Part shown: positions 52,294-60,714 of the stretch, piece by piece | How positions within the stretch are numbered: the first letter of the stretch is position 1 | Layout: each line of letters starts with the position of its first letter | The notes under the pieces: generated by a model | The model's database searches: none | What the model saw: the letters and a program-made list of their open reading frames with translations, nothing else | What the model was told of the DNA's origin: nothing | Translations under genes and position numbers: made by a program | Origin: Verrucomicrobiales bacterium | GTDB lineage: Bacteria; Verrucomicrobiota; Verrucomicrobiia; Verrucomicrobiales; SLCJ01 | Length of the DNA: 64,000 nt | NCBI GenBank assembly: GCA_024636835.1 | Contig: JAGXGH010000086.1 | Coordinates: forward strand, 1 to 64,000 | Reading direction: 5' to 3'

Positions 52294-52361
52294 CTCATCT
52301 CTGATTTTAGGCTCACTCTTTGCTGAGTGCTGATCCAAACATCATTCCGGCAGGTCGGCAT

Positions 52362-53870
52362 TCAGGATTTCACCACCAACTCTTGCAGTCGATAATACTC
52401 ATCACTCAGAGCAACCTCTTCATCTCCATCGAAGACCTGCTCAATCACGGCACCGGCTCGACCATCTTTTGCCTTAATCGTTACCCTTCCTGCCGCATCG
52501 TAGCCTAGCTCTACCTCGACAGGATAATTCTTCTCAGGTTCTGCAATCGGACCAAAGGTGAACTTGCCCAAGTTTTCCGCGACTTCGTATTCATCCTTAC
52601 GCTGCAGCACTTCGATCGACACGGTTTTCTGCTCTTTGCTTCTCGTGTAAAGAGTTTCTCTTGCTGTGGCTGGCACAGGCACGTTCTTTTCAATCAATGC
52701 ATGGAATACAGCCTTCTTTGCCTGAGGATCAAAAACCCTGACCCCCAGCTCATTACCGGTGACCAACTGTCGCAGTGGGGGCGCTGCCACTTGCTTATCA
52801 CCGTGCATCTGTTCCGCCAAGATCGCTGCACCATAGGCAACTGAGGCATGAGGTTGCTGCCTGCGCACACGAGTCTTTGGTAATCCGCTCATCTCACGAA
52901 CTTTTCGCTCCACGCAGGGAAGCAAACTACTCCCTCCGGTGAGCACCAGATCGTCGATATCATCCCAACCCATACCCGCCGCTTTCAGCGCCTTTTCACA
53001 AATCAACTCACTGGCTTCCAACCAAGGTTCCGCAGCCTCCTCAAACTGTGCACGGTTAAACGTCACGCGAATCTGCCGCCCGGCAAGAATCAAGGGCTTA
53101 CTAATGACTCCCCGACCTGGCTCGGATAGCTCAATTTTGGCACGCGTCGCAAAAGTTCTTAGCTTTTGCATCGCCTCGTTATCATCGCTAATTCCTACCC
53201 GGTGCTGACTACGGTATTGATCCTCAACAATACCCATGATCACTTCATCGAAGTTCTTCCCACCAATATTTTTCGCACCTTCAGTTGCCAACACATAAAG
53301 CCCATCCGGTGTTGCCTGGAGCACTGTCGCATCCAAGGTGCCACCGCCAATATCGAAAACGAAGATCGTTTTCTCGCCATGCTTTGCATCAAGACCGAAA
53401 TACGTTGCCGCAGCCACAGGCTCTTCTACGACGCCTAGCACGGGAAGATCCGCGAGCCGCCCTGCGTTTACCGTCGCTCGCCGCTCCGCTTCATTGAAAT
53501 GCGCCGGCACCGTGATCACCGCACCGGTGACCGCTTCCTGGCAAGCCGACTCTGCATCTGCTTTCAACTTTCGTAACACCAATGAGGAGATTGCCTCGGC
53601 AGAGTAGTCCCTCCCTTGGTGGTCGGTGAACACCGTCTTGTCCGTTCCCATGGAAAGTTTGGCAAATCGACAAATAGCTAGCCCCGCCTCCTCATCCAAC
53701 AACTGCTCCACCAAATCACCGACCAAGCATCCACGCTCGCCCACATGGACGACGGAAGCCGTCTGAAAGTTCTCGCTGTTGTCCAGATGCGGACACAACA
53801 CGGGAGTACCCGCACGGTTCACATACCCCACCAGCGAAAATGTCGTTCCAAGGTCTATTCCTATGATCAT
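52362..53870 (-). CDS. Hsp70-family chaperone (HscC-like)
   Basis: A 502-residue Hsp70. The nucleotide-binding domain is complete: GIDLGTTFSLVGYV, the phosphate loops with FVFDIGGGTLDATVLQ, and the adenosine motif LVLTGGSSLLPCVERKV. The substrate-binding domain is short and lacks the long lid of DnaK, as in HscC. It opens the J-like/PEGA cluster in reverse reading: it is the last gene of the run 63195-52362. The start is ATG 53870, since the earlier in-frame ATG at 53930 adds an unconserved leader. A partner J protein is expected and the two J-like membrane proteins are candidates, although they lack HPD. Confidence 0.9.
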   Translation of the reverse strand: MIIGIDLGTTFSLVGYVNRAGTPVLCPHLDNSENFQTASVVHVGERGCLVGDLVEQLLDEEAGLAICRFAKLSMGTDKTVFTDHQGRDYSAEAISSLVLRKLKADAESACQEAVTGAVITVPAHFNEAERRATVNAGRLADLPVLGVVEEPVAAATYFGLDAKHGEKTIFVFDIGGGTLDATVLQATPDGLYVLATEGAKNIGGKNFDEVIMGIVEDQYRSQHRVGISDDNEAMQKLRTFATRAKIELSEPGRGVISKPLILAGRQIRVTFNRAQFEEAAEPWLEASELICEKALKAAGMGWDDIDDLVLTGGSSLLPCVERKVREMSGLPKTRVRRQQPHASVAYGAAILAEQMHGDKQVAAPPLRQLVTGNELGVRVFDPQAKKAVFHALIEKNVPVPATARETLYTRSKEQKTVSIEVLQRKDEYEVAENLGKFTFGPIAEPEKNYPVEVELGYDAAGRVTIKAKDGRAGAVIEQVFDGDEEVALSDEYYRLQELVVKS

Positions 53871-53988
53871 CGTTTCGTGTTCAGTCTCGTCTACTCTCGA
53901 TTCTTTATTACCACCATCCAAGCATTTCAATCATGGACTCGTTATTGCTCATTACATTTATCTAAACTAGCAAGAGTCCATAAGTGAT

Positions 53989-56241
53989 CTAGTCGCCAGC
54001 GCCACAATCCAGCACACACCGAAAGCCTATCGTGCTCCATCGAGAATCGGGTATATGGAAGCTTCGTGTAGATGACCAATACCACCATTGCGCACTGCTA
54101 TACCAAGAACTGCCACGAACTACACGATCAGGACTTTCATCATTAAAAGTTTCCTCGCACCATTCGGCCACATTACCTCCCATGTCATACAATCCGTACT
54201 TATTTGCTTTATAACTTCCAACAGGAGCAACACGTGCATGCGCATCGACATGACCTTCAATCGGGTCTGACCACGACGGCCAGCTTCCACCCACTACTGC
54301 CTCACTACCCGCATAGTTACCATCGTCACTCTTCGGTGGCCAATAGTTTCCAAATGGATACTGGTCCTCAATTTCTGCATTTTTGCTCTTTATTGTAGCG
54401 CTAGCCTCCTCATTAAGGCCCACGGCGACGCTCCACTCGTGATCAAAAGACAACCGATACATCTGACCTTCGCGAATCTTTCCAAGCCCGAGTTCGCGGC
54501 TAGTTAGCCACTTGCAAAACGCCCTCGCATCAATCCAGCTGACTCCGCAAACTGCGTGATCGCCAGTTTGAGCATGACCTGGACTCTTCCAAGTTCGACC
54601 TACTTGATTTAGACCTTTCCGTCCATTCTTAATATCCAGTGAATACATACCGCCTGTCGCATCATAACCGGTCTCCTTGACGAAGGCTTCGAAGTCCTTC
54701 AGCCTAGTCTCATAAACACTGAACAATACCTTATCACCGCCAGCGGGCACAAACTTCATTCCTATTGTGTTAGTATAGGTGCCATCACCAGTGGGATAGG
54801 GAGTCTTCTCCAAGCTCACAAATTTACTGCCCACTTCATCAGCCTTCACCATTACGCGCACTTCCGATTTCTTGAACCTCTGCTTCCTCAAACTTAATAC
54901 GTGCTCGCCGGTTGGGACCACGGTCTCATATGGTGTCTTTCCTAACACCTCTCCCAAGCTATTAATCACATCAGCTCCCGCTGGATCACTGGTCAACTTT
55001 AGTGTCCCTTGCGAAAAGCGTGACGTAATCTCTTCTTTCTTATCTCTTTCCACCACCACTTTTTCATGGTAATCCGGCCAGCCGGAACGCTTCATCACCA
55101 CTTCGTATTCGCCCGTCGGCAAGTCCGCTTCCACTCCCGGTGTCTGCCCACTGCGTGGCTCGAATTCGCGATCGCTCTTCACATCACTGGTCACTTGTGA
55201 GAGAGAGTAACTCATCCCTTCAGGAGTGCTCTTTACCAGCACCGCACCTTCGCTGCGATTCAAACGCACCGGGCCCATCATCGTGGTGTCATCCTTACGC
55301 ACCACCGCCGTCTGGGTCACTGGATCGTAACCTTTCTTCTCGATCACCACCTCATATCTCCCCAGCTTCAAGTCCACGTAATTGGCTGGGCTCAATTCTT
55401 CACCCTTGCCACTCAATCTCACCGTTGCACCGCCTGGTTCAGTCTTCACCACCACCGCACCACGAGCCGTCGCCAATAGCGATTTTAGACTATCTCTTGC
55501 AGTTGATGCCTCGGAGTGATTTTCATCCAAATCCAAAACCTTCTCAAACCCTTCCAAGGCATTCTCCCACTCTTCCTGACTCTGCATCAAACGTGCGCTC
55601 GCCAATAAGCCATCGATCTTCCGCTGTCGATCTGCCAAGGCGCGCACATTATCAGCCTCAACTTTATCTAACGCTACTTTCACCCGCTTTTCGCCATCGA
55701 GTGCTTCTTTCCAAGTTGGTTTTAATGACAGCGCTTCCGCATACACCTCTGCCGCCTCACCCCAACTCTCGGACTCTTCATGCACCATCCCCTGCTGAAC
55801 CAACCTCGCTGCCATCTCGCGCTTAGGATTCTCTATCCCAAACCACCAGCCAGCTCCAGCACAGCACATCAGCAACACCAACACAACAGCGACCAGGATT
55901 TCTTTCCCGTGCCCACCGCTCTGAGCCACTTTTTTGCGTTTCGGTGGTGTCTTCTCATCAACGCCTGCCGCATCTACTATGCCAGCTGGACTTTCGACCT
56001 GCCCATCAAAATCCGGTCTCAAAGCCGGTAAATCCCCACCATCAGCCGCTAGTTCGATCACTTCAATCGCCTCTTCCATCCGAGTGATCGACTCGCGATA
56101 TTTCTGTGCTAATCCAGGAGTCGGAGCCCTCGCCAACTTCTCCTCCAACTTCCGACGCTGAGTAGAAAACGCCTCGTGGCGCAAGTGTTCATCAGCGCCG
56201 GGTTCCACTCCCAGCACCTTGTAAGCATCTTCTAAATTCAT
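53989..56241 (-). CDS. J-like / TPR / PEGA / FGE-fold membrane protein (copy B)
   Basis: 750 residues. 1-70: J-like helices (LEDAYKVLGVEPGADEHLRH) without the HPD motif. ~110-132: membrane helix (ILVAVVLVLLMCCAGAGWWF). ~140-240: TPR-like helices. ~255-480: three PEGA repeats (GAVVVKTEPGGATVRLSG, GAVLVKSTPEG, GTLKLTSDPAGADV). ~490-745: a formylglycine-generating-enzyme (SUMF1) fold with YTNTIGMKFVPAGGD and the end VVRGSSWYSSAQWWYWSSTR. The two catalytic cysteines of true FGE are absent near the end, so enzymatic formylglycine formation is unlikely, and a ligand-binding (C-type lectin-like) role fits better. The PEGA region is very similar to copy A at the DNA level, while the FGE end differs more and is lower in GC. 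Confidence 0.85.
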   Translation of the reverse strand: MNLEDAYKVLGVEPGADEHLRHEAFSTQRRKLEEKLARAPTPGLAQKYRESITRMEEAIEVIELAADGGDLPALRPDFDGQVESPAGIVDAAGVDEKTPPKRKKVAQSGGHGKEILVAVVLVLLMCCAGAGWWFGIENPKREMAARLVQQGMVHEESESWGEAAEVYAEALSLKPTWKEALDGEKRVKVALDKVEADNVRALADRQRKIDGLLASARLMQSQEEWENALEGFEKVLDLDENHSEASTARDSLKSLLATARGAVVVKTEPGGATVRLSGKGEELSPANYVDLKLGRYEVVIEKKGYDPVTQTAVVRKDDTTMMGPVRLNRSEGAVLVKSTPEGMSYSLSQVTSDVKSDREFEPRSGQTPGVEADLPTGEYEVVMKRSGWPDYHEKVVVERDKKEEITSRFSQGTLKLTSDPAGADVINSLGEVLGKTPYETVVPTGEHVLSLRKQRFKKSEVRVMVKADEVGSKFVSLEKTPYPTGDGTYTNTIGMKFVPAGGDKVLFSVYETRLKDFEAFVKETGYDATGGMYSLDIKNGRKGLNQVGRTWKSPGHAQTGDHAVCGVSWIDARAFCKWLTSRELGLGKIREGQMYRLSFDHEWSVAVGLNEEASATIKSKNAEIEDQYPFGNYWPPKSDDGNYAGSEAVVGGSWPSWSDPIEGHVDAHARVAPVGSYKANKYGLYDMGGNVAEWCEETFNDESPDRVVRGSSWYSSAQWWYWSSTRSFHIPDSRWSTIGFRCVLDCGAGD

Positions 56242-56267
56242 CATTTCTCGATTCGTCTCAACGTTGA

Positions 56268-58217
56268 TTATTTCTTGTTAAATCTCACCACCCAGTCGCG
56301 CAGCCACTTCTCAAGTGCCGTGCGGATCGCCGGCATCCTTCCTGCCACTCCCGATGCCTCACGACGTCTCTCATCCAACTGGCGCAACCGTTGCTCGATC
56401 GATTTCTCCTGATCTCTGCTCGCGCGGGTGCGCTTTTCCTGTTCGGCCTGAAGTAATGACTCCCTGGCCTGCACCTGATCGCCCAACTCACCGGCGAGAG
56501 TGCGCATCACCTTTTGCAAATATTGCCCGACTAAATTCTGCTGTTCGCGGAACAAATCGGCCACCACCCGCCGCAGTTCCCTACCCGTCGCGTCATGCAG
56601 TTTTTCCAATTCCTTTTCAATGGTGAGATTCTGCTGCTTGCGAATGCTCACATAAGTCCAGAAGAACCCGATGATCATCAGCGGCAACATCGCAGCGTAA
56701 AGATACGTCCGTAAATTCGTCTGCTCACCGAGCAATGTTCCGATCGCGCCGAAGACCATCCCCAACATCAGAATCCCGAAAATTCCTTGGCGAGCCTTAC
56801 CTAAACGAGAGCCAATACTCGGCTTCGGCATTTCGCCACGATAGCGAATTTCCGGTCTCGCCAATCCCGTCATCGAGCTCCAGAAAGCCTTTTCGTCCAA
56901 ACCCGGAAACGTTGGCTTAAATGCGATTCCAGCTTGTTCGGTCAACCGCTTCCTCAGCGACTCGCCAGCCAAATCCAGTGCTTCTTGGATCATCTTCAGA
57001 TCCTTGATCAGACGCTGTCGACAAAACGCCTCTACCTCACGGACCAAGCCATCCTGACACCCTTCATCGAGAGTCAACTTGATGACATTCCCACGGGCAT
57101 CCTGCAAAATATCCTCCGCATCAATTTCGCCAGCCAATTCGTCCATTCGTTGATACGCCCCACCGCCGGCCACCAGCAAACGCTTGCTCTCCTCCTCCAC
57201 ACTCCGACGCAATGCCTCCATTTCCTCCTGCAAGGTTTCTCTCACCTTATCGACCTCCCGTCTCAATTCCTTGTGCTGACCACTCCCCGTGATTAACCCG
57301 GATTGCTGGAGCTTCTTTTGATTCTGAAGATTAACGTCTGCCTGCTCCACCTCACCCTGCAACAACTCCACCCCGGCCTCCAGCTCCCGCTGACGCCGCG
57401 TTTCCTGGATAAACCGCCGCAACTCGCTCGACGGCTGAGTCAGTAATTCCAGACGAGCATCCACCACATCCGCTCCGCTGTTCATCCGCATCGGCGAGAG
57501 ACTACAAACCACCTTCCATCCCAGCCACCATCCTTTCGAAGGCAAGCCACCGGTTTCCTTGCCGTTTCCGACCAAACATTGCAAGCCGACCATTTGCTCC
57601 ATCAGAAGTTGCAGCGTATCGCGCTCCGCCTGGCCAAATTCCGCTTCCACTGGCCCACAGAGGAACAACCAATCCGCACCATCCGCCAGCACTGACAACA
57701 GTGCAGGTTTCTTCACCAGAGCCGACAAGCTTTCAGGGACCAGCAAGCGCAATCCGCGTCGACGCGATGGTGCCGGCAATTGCAAGCGCAAAGGATCCAT
57801 CCACGATGATGGGTTCCCCTCCTGCAACAGATCCTCGTCCTCCAGTGCAGCGACAAACGACTCCGCCTGATCGAACTCCTGCAGCGACTCTCCGGTATCG
57901 AGCGAAAACCCGCGCTCTTGCAACAAGATTTCGGTATAGCCGATTCGCGACGGCACGATAACCCGGCAGATATTATAATCATCTCCAACCAGTGCCGATA
58001 CCGCGGCAGCTGTCGACTCAGGAGTCAAGCCAACTAAAACCGCTCGCACTGGGTCGCTAAACAAAGGCTGACCCAAACGCTCAAACGCATCACACAGTGG
58101 AGTGATCGCCTGCCCAGCTTCCTGGGCTTGTGCCAAACGCCCGGCAATTTCCGCCGCTTCACCCAATTCGCGCCGCACGAGATTTTCATCGGCGGATGTG
58201 ATCGTCAAAGCTTCCAT
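56268..58217 (-). CDS. Membrane protein resembling dynamin with degenerate P-loop
   Basis: 649 residues. The N-terminal 260 residues have a G-domain look: VRAVLVGLTPESTAAAVSAL where a dynamin P-loop would be, but without the GKS/T, and later ADWLFLCGPVEAEFGQAERD like a switch/G4 region. A long coiled coil (~275-345, QKKLQQSGLITGSGQHKELRR) and then two membrane helices (~475-540, GIFGILMLGMVFGAIGTL and AAMLPLMIIGFFWTYVSI) follow, and another coiled coil (~545-640) ends it. This architecture matches bacterial dynamin-like proteins. Loss of the P-loop suggests a pseudo-GTPase, if the call holds. It is 26 bases from copy B and 63 from the coiled-coil gene. Confidence 0.55.
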   Translation of the reverse strand: MEALTITSADENLVRRELGEAAEIAGRLAQAQEAGQAITPLCDAFERLGQPLFSDPVRAVLVGLTPESTAAAVSALVGDDYNICRVIVPSRIGYTEILLQERGFSLDTGESLQEFDQAESFVAALEDEDLLQEGNPSSWMDPLRLQLPAPSRRRGLRLLVPESLSALVKKPALLSVLADGADWLFLCGPVEAEFGQAERDTLQLLMEQMVGLQCLVGNGKETGGLPSKGWWLGWKVVCSLSPMRMNSGADVVDARLELLTQPSSELRRFIQETRRQRELEAGVELLQGEVEQADVNLQNQKKLQQSGLITGSGQHKELRREVDKVRETLQEEMEALRRSVEEESKRLLVAGGGAYQRMDELAGEIDAEDILQDARGNVIKLTLDEGCQDGLVREVEAFCRQRLIKDLKMIQEALDLAGESLRKRLTEQAGIAFKPTFPGLDEKAFWSSMTGLARPEIRYRGEMPKPSIGSRLGKARQGIFGILMLGMVFGAIGTLLGEQTNLRTYLYAAMLPLMIIGFFWTYVSIRKQQNLTIEKELEKLHDATGRELRRVVADLFREQQNLVGQYLQKVMRTLAGELGDQVQARESLLQAEQEKRTRASRDQEKSIEQRLRQLDERRREASGVAGRMPAIRTALEKWLRDWVVRFNKK

Positions 58218-58280
58218 ACTCTCAGCATTTCCGTCAGCAAAAAAAGGTCAAGCCCGACGTGTCTAACAAACACTCAAAAA

Positions 58281-60386
58281 CTAGATATAGGGCGTGGACC
58301 GAGCCGCTTGAGCTGAAGAAATGGCGGCATCCGCTGCGGACTCCGCTTGGCGAGCTGCGGACTCTGCACGACTTGCTGCCGACTCTGCTTGCTGTGATGC
58401 AGTCTCTGCCTGACGCAAAAGACTCTCAATCTGACCCAAGGCCTGAGATGCGGTGTCGTGCATCTGTTGTATCTGCTCGGAGCCATTTCTCGCCTCACCG
58501 TGGAAGGTCTCGATCTGTTGATACAGGCCTCTCGACTCGCCCAGCACTCCGTTGATTTCCTCACGCAGCCCCTGAGCAGCACTCAGCACTTCAGCAACAC
58601 TCTGCTTCAAGCCCTCCGCTTCGTGGAGAGCGTCTTCGACTTTTGTCCGTCCGGTGGCTGCCGCTTCCGCATCGAGTTTAATTTGTTCGACCTTCTCCTG
58701 CCCCAGACTAACAATGGCACTCACCTTCTGTGCCAAGTCCACCTTCATGTCAGAAACATAAGAGATCGCATCGGCATGCGCCTGTTTGGCACCTGCAAGC
58801 TCGTGCTCTGCGGTGGTGGCTGCCGTTTCCGCATGGCTTTCTGAACGCTCCGCAGAGGTCTCGGCATGTTCCGCATCAGTCGCAGAGGACTTGGCCTCCG
58901 TAGATGATGCGAGAGATGCCGAAGCAGAAGACGCGGATTCCTGGGCGCTGGTTTGGGATTGCGATGCTGATGATGCCGCCTGGCTTGCCTCCGCTTGCGC
59001 ACGATCCGACGCCTGACTTGCCTCCTGCGCCTCCGCTTGCGCTCGACTCGATGCCTGCGTTGCCTCGTTTGCCTCCGCTTGCGCACGGTCAGAGGCCTGC
59101 GTCGCTTCCTGCGCTTCCGCTTGAGCGCGATCCGATGATTGGCTTGCCTCTTGGGCCTCGCGCTCGGCAGTGTCGCTCGCCTGCTCCGCTTTCGCCTGCG
59201 CTTGCTCGCTCAGATCTGCCGCAGCCGTTGCCCGTTGTTGTTGTTCCTCGCTGCTATCAGCGGCAGTCGTCGCCCGCGCCTGTTGTTCCTCACTCTGATC
59301 CGCTGCGGCCGTCGCCCGTTGTTGTTGTTCTTCACTAACATCAGCCGCCGCCGTGGCACGCTGTTGTTGTTCTTCCGAGACATCAGCCGCAGCTGTGGCT
59401 CGTGCCTGTTGTTCTTCGGAAACATCTGCTGCCGCCGTGGCTCGCTGTTGCTGCTCTTCGGAATGATCCGCAGCCGTCGTTGCGCGGGCCTGCTGTTCTT
59501 CACTGGTGTCCGCTGCCGTTGTCGCCCGTTGTTGCTGCTCCTCACTGGTATCCGCCGCTGTCGTCGCCCGGTGTTGTTCATCTTCCGCCGCACGGGCTGC
59601 CGTGTCCGCCGCCTTATGCTCATCCTCTGCCAAGCGTGCCGCCGTTTCAGCCTCGCCACGCGCCGCATCCGCCGCGCCAGCCGAATGTTCCGCATCGGCC
59701 CTCGATGAAGCTGCGGCGTCAGCCGAGGCATCCGCCTCACCCGCCGATTGATTCGCCGCCGTCGCACTGTGCCCGGCCTCACCCGCTGACTGCCCGGCGA
59801 TATCGGCACTGTGCCCCGCATCGGTGGCGCTCTGGCTCGTAGCCTCGCTGTCGGCATGCGCCTGATCCCGGAAATGTCCCGACTCCGCAGCCGCCGACTC
59901 CGCCTGATGGGAGGATTGCTCAGCCTCTGATGACGCCGACTCCGCCACACGTGCCGCGACTCCCGCCGAAGCAGAAAATCCCTCGGCCTCAGTTTGAGCG
60001 GCATCGGCACTAGCCGAACTCTCCTGCGCTTGAGCTGCAGCACCTTGGGCTTCTGTCGCAGATCCCTGAGCTTCCGTTGCCGACGCCTCTGCTTGATGTG
60101 CCGCCCCGCTTGCCTCACCCACCGAAGCCTGCGCTTGGGCCGCAGCATCCGAGGCATCGTCGGCAGACGCTCTGGCTTCACCCGCAGACGCCGAAGCCTC
60201 ACCGGCGGAAGCGTCTGTCGCACTTGCTTGCGCGGCTGCTTCGCCGGCACTCATCTTTGCGTCCTCGCTCGCTGCAGCGGCTTCATCAGCGGATTGCTGG
60301 GCTAGACGAGCCGATCCTGCTGCCTCCTCGGCAGCAAGTTGATCGTCAGTTAAGGATGGTGGCGGTGTGGTATCATCGGCTGGCAT
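58281..60386 (-). CDS. Extreme Ala/Glu/Gln/Ser coiled-coil protein
   Basis: 701 residues, nearly all helical repeats. The N-terminal half is built of SA(G/D)EA-type short repeats. Then about nine 14-residue units of the form SEEQQQRATAAADV, then about five of the form DRAQAEAQEATQAS, and a C-terminal region with NGSEQIQQMHDTASQAL. Fourteen residues are two heptads, so a long uninterrupted rod of >60 nm is expected. There is no cysteine, no signal peptide and no membrane helix. The same stretch gives long frames on the other strand, but they are shadows. It is probably a cytoplasmic or tethering rod working with its neighbours. Confidence 0.8.
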   Translation of the reverse strand: MPADDTTPPPSLTDDQLAAEEAAGSARLAQQSADEAAAASEDAKMSAGEAAAQASATDASAGEASASAGEARASADDASDAAAQAQASVGEASGAAHQAEASATEAQGSATEAQGAAAQAQESSASADAAQTEAEGFSASAGVAARVAESASSEAEQSSHQAESAAAESGHFRDQAHADSEATSQSATDAGHSADIAGQSAGEAGHSATAANQSAGEADASADAAASSRADAEHSAGAADAARGEAETAARLAEDEHKAADTAARAAEDEQHRATTAADTSEEQQQRATTAADTSEEQQARATTAADHSEEQQQRATAAADVSEEQQARATAAADVSEEQQQRATAAADVSEEQQQRATAAADQSEEQQARATTAADSSEEQQQRATAAADLSEQAQAKAEQASDTAEREAQEASQSSDRAQAEAQEATQASDRAQAEANEATQASSRAQAEAQEASQASDRAQAEASQAASSASQSQTSAQESASSASASLASSTEAKSSATDAEHAETSAERSESHAETAATTAEHELAGAKQAHADAISYVSDMKVDLAQKVSAIVSLGQEKVEQIKLDAEAAATGRTKVEDALHEAEGLKQSVAEVLSAAQGLREEINGVLGESRGLYQQIETFHGEARNGSEQIQQMHDTASQALGQIESLLRQAETASQQAESAASRAESAARQAESAADAAISSAQAARSTPYI
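59210..59600. repeat. 42-bp tandem repeats inside the coiled-coil gene
   Basis: About nine in-frame 42-base units (CGTGCCTGTTGTTCTTC-like on the plus strand) coding the SEEQQ-x-RAT-x-AAD segments. Copies differ at a few bases and so the array can change length by slippage without frame loss. Followed at 58970-59190 by a second family of 42-base units coding DRAQAEAQEA-x-QAS. Confidence 0.8.
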
Positions 60387-60714
60387 AGGACTCTTGTGTT
60401 AGTAGTTTTTGCTTAAATGATCAAAAAACATAACCTTGTTACCCTAAATGACCTGCTCGGTCACGGTTAAAAGCCGTTTAATTACACAAAACAGCAGCAG
60501 ATCTCACGCCAAAGCAGCATCCAATCGCCTGCGTTGAGCGATATCGAGCGCTCCAGAACTTTCACCTCGCGCTCATAATGGCACCGCCGCAAGCCCATTG
60601 ACCATTGGCACTTGACCAATGACAGCACCGGAAGATCCAACTCCCGACCTGCCATAGACTCCCAAGCCACCATCAATTTCCCGCACAATCCCTTAGACCA
60701 CCCACCGGTGCCCC
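60387..60714. other. 328-base spacer between coiled-coil gene and copy A
   Basis: I see no supported gene. The frame 60482-60745 on the minus strand has odd composition (many Trp and Cys) and no family. The AT-rich part (60405-60485) before the coiled-coil start could be its promoter. I searched this gap for a template repeat matching the end of copy A and did not see one. Confidence 0.5.

Noticed and set aside
58970-59600. Regular 42-base repeats considered as a CRISPR array
   Set aside because: There are no unique spacers. Units are contiguous, in frame and code for coiled coil, and no cas gene is near.
59210-60250. Long Arg/Pro-rich frames opposite and beside the coiled-coil gene
   Set aside because: They are shadows of a highly repetitive, GC-periodic gene. 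Only the Ala/Glu/Gln/Ser frame has a coherent heptad pattern.
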